A DNA stretch of 62,856 nucleotides from NCBI GenBank assembly GCA_023459495.1, contig JAEWTL010000031.1, positions 1 to 62,856 on the forward strand, read 5' to 3'. The notes beneath the pieces are model-generated. The model did not search any database. It saw nothing but the letters and a program-made list of their open reading frames with translations, and was not told the DNA's origin. This DNA comes from Bacillota bacterium (lineage in GTDB: Bacteria; Bacillota; Clostridia; Christensenellales; SZUA-584). Positions within the stretch are counted from its first letter, which is position 1. Each line of letters begins with the position of its first letter. Made by a program: the position numbers and the translations under genes. Positions 7,853 to 15,653 of the stretch are shown one piece after another.

Positions 7853-8899
7853 TTATTGCGACAGCGACCTCACCCATGCCGCGTTTTCACGCAGGGCGCA
7901 GCCGCCGCGGCTTTCGGTCAATTGCTCGTGGCCCTCGCGGATCTGGGCCAGCAGGCGGGAACGCAGCGCGTCCTTCAGCGGGCGGCCGATGACGCTGGTG
8001 TCGGAATACGGCGCGAACGGACAGGCTTCCAAACTGCCCGACGCGCTGATGTGCAGAAAGCCGCGGCCTGCCGCGAGGCAGCCGCCGTAGCGCTCCTCGT
8101 TGCCCGGCAGCGGCACGATCAGCATGTTGTAGTCGCGCTCGAACTCCGGCTCAAGATCGCGCAGGCGCTGCTTCTGTTCTTCGGTTAAGCACAGGGCCAT
8201 GTCGTCCTCGCCCGTGGGGACGTATTCGATGAGGAACGCGGCGCGGCAGCCGTCTTGCTCCAGAGCAGACAAGAAGCTTGAGCCGACCACTTCCTCGAAG
8301 TTTTCGCAGGTGAGCGTCACGGAAGCGCCGAACAGCCGCTTGGCGTCATTGAAGCGTGACATCAGCGACTTGACCGCATTGTATACGCCTGCTCCGCGGC
8401 GGTCGTCGGTGCGGGTTGACCCGCCTTCCAGACTGAGTACCGGAATGAGGTTTTCGGGATATTCGGCGTTTTTCAACAGCAGGCCGTTGGTGAACATCAC
8501 AAACAGCGTACCGGGATGCGCTGCAGGCAGTTCCAGAAGGCCGGGCTTCATCAGCGGTTCCCCGCCCGCCAGCATGATTACCGCCACGCCCAATTTTTCC
8601 GCCTCGTCCGCGATGCGGGCGATCTCGGTGATGTCCATCTCGCCCTCGTTTTTGCGCTCGCAAGCGTAGCAGCCCTTGCAGCTAAGGTTGCACGCGCCCG
8701 TCACGCTGAGGATCAGCACGGGCGGCACGACAAGCTCTTCTTTATCGGCGAGTCTTGCCCGCAGCTTCTCGCGCTTCTTGATCTGCGTACCGATGCGCGA
8801 AAACGTGCGGAGATACGCCGGACGGCCCAAAAGGAAGCGCTTGTTCTGGACGAGCGCCCTTGCCATCGTATCGGTAAACGCGGTGATTTCCTTCTCCAT
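7853..8899 (-). CDS. Radical SAM protein with SPASM-like C-terminus
   Basis: About 348 residues. ACNLSCKGC provides the CxxxCxxC cluster (Cys70, Cys74, Cys77) that binds the 4Fe-4S cofactor and S-adenosylmethionine; MLAGGEPLMKP is the GGE motif; the C-terminal GGCLAAGRGFLHISASG...ACPFAPYSD resembles a reduced SPASM auxiliary-cluster region. Family members modify peptides or act as anaerobic maturases. No precursor peptide is evident nearby. The frame can be opened far upstream, but the ATG at 8899 after TTTGGGGGCAAT gives the expected N-terminus. Confidence 0.75.
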   Translation of the reverse strand: MEKEITAFTDTMARALVQNKRFLLGRPAYLRTFSRIGTQIKKREKLRARLADKEELVVPPVLILSVTGACNLSCKGCYACERKNEGEMDITEIARIADEAEKLGVAVIMLAGGEPLMKPGLLELPAAHPGTLFVMFTNGLLLKNAEYPENLIPVLSLEGGSTRTDDRRGAGVYNAVKSLMSRFNDAKRLFGASVTLTCENFEEVVGSSFLSALEQDGCRAAFLIEYVPTGEDDMALCLTEEQKQRLRDLEPEFERDYNMLIVPLPGNEERYGGCLAAGRGFLHISASGSLEACPFAPYSDTSVIGRPLKDALRSRLLAQIREGHEQLTESRGGCALRENAAWVRSLSQ

Positions 8900-9002
8900 A
8901 TTGCCCCCAAAGCCATAATATGCGATGCCATTATACCCCATTCCAGCGCTGCTGGCGATGCGTTTAACAAAATCTTTATGCTTTGTGCAATAAAACCGGC
9001 GG

Positions 9003-9030
9003 TTGCGCGTCTTATCACCGGATGTATAAT
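9003..9030 (+). promoter_or_regulatory. Promoter for the ECF sigma factor operon
   Basis: TTGCGC and a perfect TATAAT with a 16-base spacer, 31 bases before the start codon. The divergent radical SAM gene also has a TATAAT at 8930-8935 on the minus strand. Confidence 0.6.
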
Positions 9031-9061
9031 CGGTATGACGGCAGAATATGACGGAGGGCAG

Positions 9062-9544
9062 ATGGGAATCGGGGATGCGTTCGCCGAAGGGTTTTCGCGG
9101 TTCAAACGGTACTTGCGGGGGTCCTTCAGCTCGCTGAACGAATACGACGCGGAGGATATCGTGCATCAGGTGGCGGTGGCCATGCTGTGCCGCAGCACGG
9201 ACGGCATCGGCAACACCACGGCGTATATTTACGCGGGCCTGCGCAACGCCGCGATGAGCCATTTTCGCCGTCAGAAGCACGAAACCCCGCTGGAGGACGC
9301 TCCGGTGGGCGTGGCAGACTCGCCCGAACAGGCCGTGCTGGACGCGGAGCTCTCACAGGAGCTGACCGCGGCGTTGATGCTGCTCGACGAGAAGTCGCGC
9401 TTCGTGTTCGTGGAAACCACGCTGCACGGCAGAAGCTACCGTGAGCTTTCGGAGCAGACCGGAGAACCGGTGGGTACGCTGCTCTCGCGCCGAAGCCGCG
9501 CCGTCAAAAAGTTATCGGTCATACTGAAGGACTATCTGCAGTGA
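9062..9544 (+). CDS. ECF-type RNA polymerase sigma factor
   Basis: A 160-residue sigma-70-family protein. The N-terminal region EYDAEDIVHQVAVAML is region 2 (the DAEDIVQ motif), TAYIYAGLRNAAMSHFRRQK is region 2.4/linker, and FVETTLHGRSYRELSEQTGEPVGTLLSRRSRAVKKL is the region-4 helix-turn-helix. The start at 9062 has GGAGG five bases upstream. It overlaps operonically with a small membrane protein that starts 14 bases after its stop, which may be its membrane partner; no classical anti-sigma motif is visible in that protein. Confidence 0.85.
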   Translation: MGIGDAFAEGFSRFKRYLRGSFSSLNEYDAEDIVHQVAVAMLCRSTDGIGNTTAYIYAGLRNAAMSHFRRQKHETPLEDAPVGVADSPEQAVLDAELSQELTAALMLLDEKSRFVFVETTLHGRSYRELSEQTGEPVGTLLSRRSRAVKKLSVILKDYLQ

Positions 9545-9558
9545 CAGGAGGAGATATT

Positions 9559-9963
9559 ATGAGTAACAGAAGCGGAAGGTTTTTCCGTACAATGGGCAAG
9601 ATCATAGCGGGCATATTCATCGCGGCAATCATCGCCGTGGCAGTGGGCGCGTTGGTGATGGTGCTGTGGAACTGGCTGATGCCGGGCATCTTTGGCCTGC
9701 GTCAGATCACGTATTGGGAGGGCTTCGGCCTTGTGCTGCTGCTGCGGCTGCTGGTGGGCGGCTTCAGCGAAAGCCACGGTTCGTCCGATAAATCGAAGCA
9801 CCACCGTTATTACAAGCATAAGTCAAAGAATAACTGCGGCGGCGACAAGCTCGACGATATGTACGAGCAGTGGTGGGAGAATGAAGGCGAGGAGCGCTTC
9901 GAGCAGTACATGAACCGTCAGGAAAAGAAGGACGCGCCCCCGGAGGACAAACCGGAAGCATGA
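9559..9963 (+). CDS. Small membrane protein encoded with the ECF sigma factor
   Basis: About 134 residues: an N-terminal transmembrane helix (IIAGIFIAAIIAVAVGALVM), then FGLRQITYWEGFGLVLLLRLL, a second hydrophobic segment with a conserved feel seen in ECF-associated proteins, and a hydrophilic Lys/His-rich and Glu-rich tail. AGGAGG precedes the ATG. It probably modulates the sigma factor, inferred from gene order. The last 20 or so codons have a degenerate copy downstream of the next gene (11196-11260). Confidence 0.7.
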   Translation: MSNRSGRFFRTMGKIIAGIFIAAIIAVAVGALVMVLWNWLMPGIFGLRQITYWEGFGLVLLLRLLVGGFSESHGSSDKSKHHRYYKHKSKNNCGGDKLDDMYEQWWENEGEERFEQYMNRQEKKDAPPEDKPEA

Positions 9964-10020
9964 CCCGGATAGAGGAGCGCCGCACACTGTGGCGCGCTCA
10001 ACTGCTGAGAAGCCCCTTGC

Positions 10021-10137
10021 TGTCATCCTGAGCGTTAGCGAAGGATCTTGCCGAAGGCGACTACGAAGTGGACGAGCATCTTAAAGTGGCTTACTGCTTA
10101 AAAGATTCTTCGGGTGCTTCACACCCTCAGAATGACA
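10021..10137. repeat. TGTCATCCTGAG-type intergenic repeat element
   Basis: A 117-base element bounded by the inverted termini TGTCATCCTGAG and CTCAGAATGACA, with the internal words AAGGATCTT and AAGATTCTTCG. It fills much of the 389-base gap between 9964 and 10352; the rest of that gap holds only the terminator at 10160 and the upstream region of the next gene. Related copies lie at 15246-15322 (full), 23727-23753 and 36014-36039 (half). Confidence 0.75.
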
Positions 10138-10159
10138 AGAGAGACTTTGTTATCAAGCT

Positions 10160-10185
10160 GAAGCGCTGCACGCCGCGGCGCTTTT
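10160..10185 (+). terminator. Terminator of the sigma factor operon
   Basis: The AAGCGC/GCGCTT stem with a GC-rich loop is followed by TTTTTC. The same terminator recurs in altered form at 11272-11299. Confidence 0.7.
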
Positions 10186-10352
10186 TCTATACGCGTGCAA
10201 AGCAGGTGCAGGGAACGGCCCTTGTACACTGGGATGGGCGCGTGATGAAGTAAAATGGTCAACGCAATCCTGAAAGAGGATGATTTGCGGCGGATTTCAT
10301 GGTAAACTGGCATCGGGATTCATACCGCATCATCTGTACGGAGGACGGTTAA

Positions 10353-11195
10353 GTGGGATTGCATTTTTCAAAATATCATGGGCTGGGCAATGATTACCTC
10401 GTATACGATTGCCAAAAGAACGATCATAACCTGACGGATACTGAGGTCCGCAGGATCTGCCACCGCAATTTCGGCCTGGGCTCGGACGGAATACTCGTGG
10501 GGCCGATATGGGATGGGGAGCGCATCGGCGTGCGTATCTTCAACCCGGACGGCAGCGAAGCGGAGAAGAGCGGGAACGGCGCGCGGATATTCGCGCGGTA
10601 TTTGAAGGACGCGGGATACGTGCGGACCGATGAATGCGATCTGCTGACGCGCGGCGGAAGCGTGCATGTTAAATATCTGGATGCGGAGGGAAAGAACCTT
10701 ACGCTCGGCATGGGCAGGCTGTCGTTCTGGAGCGAAACCGTGGGCGTGACCGGCACGCCGCGGGAGGTTGTGAACGAGCCCTTGTGCTTCGGCGGCAGGG
10801 AATACCGGTGTACCTGCGTCTCCATCGGCAACCCGCACTGCGTTATTCCCATGGAAGAGGTAAGTAAGGAGACCGTCTGCGAAATCGGCAGGTTCTCCGA
10901 AACCGCGGAATACTTTCCTAACCGCATCAACACGCAGATCGTGAAGGTGCTGGACCGGGGGAACATCCAAATCGAAATCTTTGAGCGGGGCGCGGGGTAT
11001 ACGCTGGCTTCGGGCAGCAGCAGCTGTGCCGCCGCCGGAGCCGCGCATAAGCTGGGCCTCGTGGACGGCAGCGTGCGCGTGCACATGCCGGGCGGCGTGC
11101 TATTCATCGAGATCGACGATGACTGGAACGTGCGTATGACGGGCAGCGTGACCCGCGTGGGAGAGATGGAGCTTGCGGATGAGGCGCTGCTGTAG
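10353..11195 (+). CDS. dapF: DapF-family epimerase homologue lacking both catalytic cysteines
   Basis: A 280-residue protein with the two-fold DapF architecture: FSKYHGLGNDYLVYDC at the N-terminus, FNPDGSEAEKSGNGARIFARY in the first half and ERGAGYTLASGSSSCAAAG in the second. Canonical diaminopimelate epimerases use a pair of cysteines, in NGARCFAR and in ETQACGSG; here they are Ile79 and Ser220. The second downstream cysteine (Cys225) remains. The enzyme may therefore not racemise DAP as usual and could be a paralogue with another substrate. GTG start at 10353 with GGAGG eight bases upstream. The gene sits between duplicated tails of the preceding gene. Confidence 0.75.
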   Translation: MGLHFSKYHGLGNDYLVYDCQKNDHNLTDTEVRRICHRNFGLGSDGILVGPIWDGERIGVRIFNPDGSEAEKSGNGARIFARYLKDAGYVRTDECDLLTRGGSVHVKYLDAEGKNLTLGMGRLSFWSETVGVTGTPREVVNEPLCFGGREYRCTCVSIGNPHCVIPMEEVSKETVCEIGRFSETAEYFPNRINTQIVKVLDRGNIQIEIFERGAGYTLASGSSSCAAAGAAHKLGLVDGSVRVHMPGGVLFIEIDDDWNVRMTGSVTRVGEMELADEALL

Positions 11196-11260
11196 GCGAG
11201 GGGCGCTGCGAGCAGTATATGAAGCAGAAGAAGGCCGTATCTCCGGACAAAACAGAATAA
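11196..11260 (+). pseudogene. Relic copy of the 3' end of the ECF-associated membrane protein gene
   Basis: Directly after the DapF-like stop codon the sequence reads, in another frame, EGRCEQYMKQKKAVSPDKTE then TAA, which matches the tail EERFEQYMNRQEKKDAPPEDKP of the gene at 9559-9963. The terminator downstream is also conserved. It has no start and cannot be expressed on its own. Confidence 0.65.
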
Positions 11261-11271
11261 TCAGGATGGAC

Positions 11272-11299
11272 AAGCGCCGCATGCCGCGGTGCTTTTTTC
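11272..11299 (+). terminator. Terminator after the DapF-like gene
   Basis: AAGCGCCGC pairs with GCGGTGCTT (one G-T pair), followed by TTTTTT. It is a diverged copy of the hairpin at 10160-10185. Confidence 0.8.
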
Positions 11300-11366
11300 G
11301 TGTGCCTGCGTGTAGGGAACGGTCTTGACCGTTCCGGCTGTGGCGTGATTTGCTGTGGGCGATGGC

Positions 11367-11394
11367 GGGCGGGGATGGAACCCCGCCCCTACAG
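11367..11394. repeat. GGGCGGGG hairpin repeat
   Basis: A GGGCGGGG/CCCCGCCC stem with a six-base loop, then CTACAG. Sister copies with GGGCGGCC stems and the same CCCTAC flank are at 40015 and 47055. Confidence 0.65.
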
Positions 11395-11440
11395 GATAGC
11401 TAGATCATTCACAAACGTTACCGGAGAAAGCAGATGCGAT

Positions 11441-12676
11441 TTACGCATTCGAATGCGTGGCTTTGCGCATGGTTGCCGTCGCCGCTGCCACAAGGAGTAC
11501 GCCCATTATGGCAGGCGCGAAATGCCCGAGGGATACGTACAGCGCACCGCCAAGGATGGGCCCGATGATTCGCGTCAGCGCCTTGATGGATTGGCTTCCG
11601 CCCTGAATCCTGCCCTGTTCCTCGGAGAGGACGGCGTTGGAGGCAATGCCGCTGACAGCCGGTTCAAATATGGCGTCCCCAAAACCGAATATGACCGTAC
11701 CTGCGATAAAGAAGGGAATGTACGAGAAGATGCCGGATGCCGCGATGAGGGCATACGCAATGATTTCAGATACCATGCCGAGAACCGCGATCCGCTCCTC
11801 CCTGAGCTTCTTCAGCAGCCTCGGCATGATGAGGCTTTGCGTAAGGATATCTGTTGCACCCAGAATGGAGAATACGATGCCGATAATTGCGGGCTCCCAT
11901 AGAAAGGTGTCTTTGGCGAACTGAGAATAGAAGGCTTGCAGCGAACCGGCGGGCACTCCGAGCAGAAAGATGGAGAAGAAGATCCACTTCAGATTCTTGA
12001 TGGAGAATACGCTTGCGAACTGGGTAAAGGGATTGAGCCGCACGAAGGATATTTTGCTCAGCCGGTGGTCCTTGCTGAGGCTTTCGGGCATGAATATGGC
12101 CCCGTAGGCAACGTTCAGCAACGTGATTGCCGCTCCGAAATACATGGGAACGGAGTACCCGAATTCGGCAAGCAATCCGCCCAGACTCGGCCCGATGATA
12201 AAGCCGATACCGGAAGCCGCGCCGGCCCATCCGAAGTATTTCACCCGTTGCTCTTTGGGCGTGATGTCCGCGAAATAGGCCAGTATGATGCTGATGTTGC
12301 CGCCCGTGATGCCGTCGATGATGCGGCCTGCGAACAGCACCCACAGCGCGCCGCCGATGCCGAAGATCAGGTATCCGACTGCGGAGCCCAAAAGGCATAG
12401 GATGAGCATCGGGCGGCGGCCGTACCGATCGCTCAAAGCCCCCAGCCCGGGAGCCGCCAAAAACACGCAGGCCGCGTAGGCGAAGGTCAGTAGCGCCACA
12501 ACCATGGCCTGATTCTCCGGGCTGCTTACATAGGGTTGCACCAGAAACGGAACGACAGGCGTTGTAAGGCCGAAGCCGATCCCGTAAAGCAGTACGGACG
12601 TAAGTCCGAATATCAAAGCCTTCTTTTCAAAGGCTTGCTTTGCACCTTGTTTATCGATTGATTGACGTTTGTCCAT
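11441..12676 (-). CDS. MFS drug-efflux transporter
   Basis: A 411-residue major facilitator with about 12 transmembrane helices. The loop 2-3 signature GALSDRYGRRP (motif A of the DHA1 group) and GIGFIIGPSLGGLLAEFG (motif C of antiporters) identify it as a proton/drug antiporter of the TetA/NorA type. Its substrates are unknown. AGAGGTGAG precedes the ATG. It lies downstream of a MarR gene on the same strand but has its own promoter and is separated from it by a strong terminator, so it is probably a target of that repressor. Confidence 0.85.
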   Translation of the reverse strand: MDKRQSIDKQGAKQAFEKKALIFGLTSVLLYGIGFGLTTPVVPFLVQPYVSSPENQAMVVALLTFAYAACVFLAAPGLGALSDRYGRRPMLILCLLGSAVGYLIFGIGGALWVLFAGRIIDGITGGNISIILAYFADITPKEQRVKYFGWAGAASGIGFIIGPSLGGLLAEFGYSVPMYFGAAITLLNVAYGAIFMPESLSKDHRLSKISFVRLNPFTQFASVFSIKNLKWIFFSIFLLGVPAGSLQAFYSQFAKDTFLWEPAIIGIVFSILGATDILTQSLIMPRLLKKLREERIAVLGMVSEIIAYALIAASGIFSYIPFFIAGTVIFGFGDAIFEPAVSGIASNAVLSEEQGRIQGGSQSIKALTRIIGPILGGALYVSLGHFAPAIMGVLLVAAATATMRKATHSNA

Positions 12677-12728
12677 TGTTTAGTCTCACCTCTGTGATTG
12701 CAGTAATGTTTCCGAGGAAACCATAGTT

Positions 12729-12757
12729 GTTATAACACGGTTTTGTTTCCTTGTCAA
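12729..12757 (-). promoter_or_regulatory. Promoter and probable MarR operator of the MFS gene
   Basis: On the minus strand, a consensus TTGACA and TATAAC are 17 bases apart. The spacer holds GGAAACAAAAC and a GGTTTCC follows downstream, forming a gapped inverted repeat across the promoter. A similar GAAACAAA word lies in front of the marR gene. Confidence 0.75.
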
Positions 12758-12767
12758 TAAAAAATCA

Positions 12768-12810
12768 GGGCTGTATCAACCGCCGAACCTCCGGCGTTTT
12801 GATACAGCCC
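12768..12810 (-). terminator. Strong terminator after marR
   Basis: A 12-bp perfect stem (GGGCTGTATCAA with its complement) encloses a second GCCG hairpin. On the minus strand it is followed by TGATTTTTTATT. Confidence 0.85.
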
Positions 12811-12839
12811 CTTTGGCTTTTCATATTTAATCCTGCTGT

Positions 12840-13322
12840 CTAGAAGTAATTCCGATCCGGCATTTCCGCCCCCTGCTTCTTGATTTCCGCGTCCAAATGG
12901 CTGCGATACCTTTCCACGAAGCCCAGCATAACATCCAGTTGCTCTTCTGTTATCTCATCGAATACGGCCTTGTCCCGTTCCTGAAATTCCCTGTGCAGAC
13001 CCTCGTGGACTTTGTAGATGGCTTCACCCTTTCCGGTAAGTCTGAAATAGATTTCTTTCCGGTTCTCCGGCTTCTGGTAGCTCTCGATATCGCCTTTCTC
13101 GATGAGCTTTCTGGCTATTTTGCTGATGGCCCCTCTGGTCATATAAAAGGACTCCGCCAGTTTTGTCACGTTGGAATCTGCATTTTCACCGATGTATTCG
13201 ATGCAATGGATTTCGGAAGATTTATAGCCCTTAAAGCTGTCTTCCATCTTAAACTTATTCAGAAAGACCATCTTATTGTATAAGTCTCTGACTCCGGCTA
13301 TGATCTGATCCTTTTTGTTCAT
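12840..13322 (-). CDS. MarR-family transcriptional regulator
   Basis: A 160-residue protein with the winged-helix pattern of MarR: SNVTKLAESFYMTRGAISKIARKLIEKGDIESYQ as helix-turn-helix plus NRKEIYFRLTGKGEAIY as the beta wing. Such proteins are dimeric repressors released by phenolic or drug ligands. AGGAGG lies upstream of the ATG. Position next to an efflux pump and shared promoter words suggest control of the pump and of itself. Confidence 0.85.
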   Translation of the reverse strand: MNKKDQIIAGVRDLYNKMVFLNKFKMEDSFKGYKSSEIHCIEYIGENADSNVTKLAESFYMTRGAISKIARKLIEKGDIESYQKPENRKEIYFRLTGKGEAIYKVHEGLHREFQERDKAVFDEITEEQLDVMLGFVERYRSHLDAEIKKQGAEMPDRNYF

Positions 13323-13432
13323 GGCCTGTCCTCCTGTTACATCATTATACTAAACCTTTGTTTCTGTTGCGGCAATATTAAATTTCATGGTGAAACGAGG
13401 CGGAAACACCGTTGCCTGCAATGATACGCTGG

Positions 13433-13461
13433 TTGCTTCGAGCTGCTCTGCGTGGTATATT
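13433..13461 (+). promoter_or_regulatory. Promoter of the flavodoxin gene
   Basis: TTGCTT and TATATT with a 17-base spacer, 42 bases before the start codon. Confidence 0.55.
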
Positions 13462-13503
13462 GTGTAAGAGGTAAGGAAGCTTTTTGCAATCAGGAGGCAA
13501 CCT

Positions 13504-13980
13504 ATGAAATGCCTGATCGTGGTATATTCATACCATCACCATAATACACAGAAGGTCGCCGAGGTGATGGCGGACGTCATGGGGGCGAAGGTGAAAAGCC
13601 CGCTCGACACCCGGGCTGCTGAGCTGCGGGATTATGATCTGATCGGCTTCGGGGCCGGAATCGACAGCGGCATGCACTATCGGGAGCTGCTGGATTTTGC
13701 GGACAGTTTGCCCGATTGCAGCGGCAAGCGGTGCTTCATCTTTTCCACCAGCGCCATACTGAGCGATGAGAAAATGGCGAAGGATCACTCCCACCTCAGA
13801 AGCATACTGCAGTCGAAAGGCTGGGAGATCGTCGGGGAGTTCAGCTGTATTGGGTTTAACACCAACAGCTTTTTAAAGCTGTTCGGCGGTATGAACAAAA
13901 ACAGGCCGAATGAAGCGGATATCCAAAGCGTACGGGAGTTTGCTTCCGGGTTAATCCGTTCACGACATAAAACTACCTGA
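13504..13980 (+). CDS. Flavodoxin-family protein
   Basis: A 158-residue protein. MKCLIVVYSYHHHNTQKVAEVMA is the FMN phosphate loop (here S-Y-H-H-H-N-T-Q rather than the usual T/S-x-T-G-N-T), and DLIGFGAGIDSGMHY forms the second FMN loop. It probably carries electrons in the cytosol for anaerobic enzymes. AGGAGG sits six bases before the ATG. Single-gene unit, convergent with the DUF362-ferredoxin gene. Confidence 0.8.
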   Translation: MKCLIVVYSYHHHNTQKVAEVMADVMGAKVKSPLDTRAAELRDYDLIGFGAGIDSGMHYRELLDFADSLPDCSGKRCFIFSTSAILSDEKMAKDHSHLRSILQSKGWEIVGEFSCIGFNTNSFLKLFGGMNKNRPNEADIQSVREFASGLIRSRHKTT

Positions 13981-14009
13981 CAACGCTTGAATTGACGCCT
14001 CCGTTTGCC

Positions 14010-15161
14010 TTACATCGGGCGGGAGAAGAGGCGCATCAGGCGGTTGGCTCTCACCAGCTTTACCGCATGGTAGGCGCAGAGCTCGTGACAGCACATGCAC
14101 GCGATGCACGCGTCGTAGTCAATGTGTTTGGTTTCCTTATCGATGGCGTGCATGGGGCAGCTGTCCACGCACGAGTTGCATTTCCGGCATGCTTTTTGGT
14201 CCACCTCCGGCTGGGTGCGCATCAGGCCGATCATGCTTTTGAGCAGATTACCCGGGACTTTTTCTCCGCCGACCACGCGCGGCAGCTTGAAGCCGGAGAA
14301 GCGTGGCGGTACGGAATCATAGTCGCCGCACACTTCGATGCGGGAGAGGTCCGCCTCGCCGATGTGATCGCGAATTGAAGCGGCGTAAGCGGGGAGCTCG
14401 TTAATATTGAGGCCGAACATCTGCGTGCCCACGGCGTCCAGCGCCAGCGGGTCTGCGCTGACCAGTATCTTTCCGGCGGGGTAGGGGCTGCCTGCCGTGG
14501 GGCCCTGTCCTTCCATGGCCATCACGCCGTCCATGATGTGCAGCGCGGGAACGATGTGTTTGTTGATTTCGCATAGGGTCTCGCCGAACGCGCGCGCAGA
14601 CTGGCCCTTCTGGTGGTAGCCCGCCTTGGCAAGGCCGGGTACGCAGCCGAACAAATTCTTGACCGCGCCGGTGTAGGTCGCCATCATGTGCGTTTTCATC
14701 TTGGGAAGGTTGATGATGAGGTCGGCGTCGAACGCAGGCTTGGCGAGGTACATCGGCGAACCGTCCGCCTCCGTTACCTCCATCACGCCTTCACGGTCGA
14801 AGTTCTTGACGATTGCGTCTTCCTCTTCCGCCATCCGGGCCAGCCCGGAGACCTCGAAGGCCCGGCCTGTCTGCGCTCGTCCGCTGATGACGCCGCCTGT
14901 GCTGTCGCCCACCCATACCGTGCAGCCCATCGGCTTCAGCAGCCGGATGACCGCTCGGACAAATTCCGGGTGCGTCACCGCCGCCGACTCGGGCGGAAGC
15001 GACAGAATGAGGTTCACCTTCAGCAGCACGGTGCTGCCGGGCTTCACAAAGCGCTTCAGGCCGCCTAAGAGCGCCGTTCCCTCCGTGATTCTAGCCATAA
15101 GCTTTTCGGTATCGTAGCTTTCGCACTGCATCACCGCAACACGCGTTTTATTGTCATTCAT
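14010..15161 (-). CDS. DUF362 protein with C-terminal 2x[4Fe-4S] ferredoxin domain
   Basis: About 383 residues. The N-terminal two thirds form a DUF362 domain (VLLKVNLILSLPPESAAVTH, INLPKMKTH, GAVKNLFGC). The C-terminus has two CxxCxxCxxxCP motifs: CRKCNSCVDSCP and CIACMCCHELC. DUF362 proteins are redox or metal-handling proteins common in anaerobes; the exact reaction is not established. The start at 15161 (GGAGG eight bases upstream) is preferred over the opening of the frame at 15230. Confidence 0.8.
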   Translation of the reverse strand: MNDNKTRVAVMQCESYDTEKLMARITEGTALLGGLKRFVKPGSTVLLKVNLILSLPPESAAVTHPEFVRAVIRLLKPMGCTVWVGDSTGGVISGRAQTGRAFEVSGLARMAEEEDAIVKNFDREGVMEVTEADGSPMYLAKPAFDADLIINLPKMKTHMMATYTGAVKNLFGCVPGLAKAGYHQKGQSARAFGETLCEINKHIVPALHIMDGVMAMEGQGPTAGSPYPAGKILVSADPLALDAVGTQMFGLNINELPAYAASIRDHIGEADLSRIEVCGDYDSVPPRFSGFKLPRVVGGEKVPGNLLKSMIGLMRTQPEVDQKACRKCNSCVDSCPMHAIDKETKHIDYDACIACMCCHELCAYHAVKLVRANRLMRLFSRPM

Positions 15162-15245
15162 CGCCGGTTCCTCCGTTATTTGCACCGATTGTACCACAGC
15201 CGCGCCGCAATAACCAGCACCGTCATGCAAAGGCAGTAGTCCTTA

Positions 15246-15322
15246 TGTCATGCTGAGGAGCATAGCGACGAAGCATCTTAACACGGCAGACTAAAAGATG
15301 CGTCGCTGCGCTCAACATGACA
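15246..15322. repeat. TGTCATGCTGAG-type intergenic repeat element
   Basis: A 77-base element with inverted termini TGTCATGCTGAG and CTCAACATGACA and internal AAGCATCTTA/TAAAAGATGC. A further half copy ends with CCCAGCATGACA near 15384. Confidence 0.75.
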
Positions 15323-15653
15323 GAAACGGGGCTTAGGCAAATCGTGTGCCCGTTGGATTTCCGTTCTGCGTTCCCAGCATGACAGCGGTGGAGTATTCCT
15401 TTTACATTTCGTCCATCAGGAGGGCATCCTCAGTTCTTTGTTCGACCGTTTCAGCGCATCATGCGCCGGTTTATCGCTTTTGCCTGCCGCTGCAATAAAA
15501 ACACGGGTTGTCCGTTTTGCTGTCAATATGATATACTTCTGTTATTGGGTGGTGGGAGAAGACGGCTTTTGCGTGTGCGCAATCAGCAAAAAAGCCGATA
15601 ACGGACTGCGAAGCTCCGCCCGTGCGGGTTTCGGCAAAGAAAAGGGGTATGCA
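15323..15653. other. Gene-free stretch upstream of the SpoIID/LytB gene
   Basis: It holds the half repeat near 15384 and, around 15509-15534, a TTGTCC...ATATAC arrangement that could be the promoter of the SpoIID/LytB gene. The frame is open leftward to 15438 but the extra residues look non-coding. Confidence 0.5.

Noticed and set aside
10068..10253. A 61-residue frame in the gap before the DapF-like gene
   Set aside because: It runs through a repeat element and a terminator and lacks a ribosome site.
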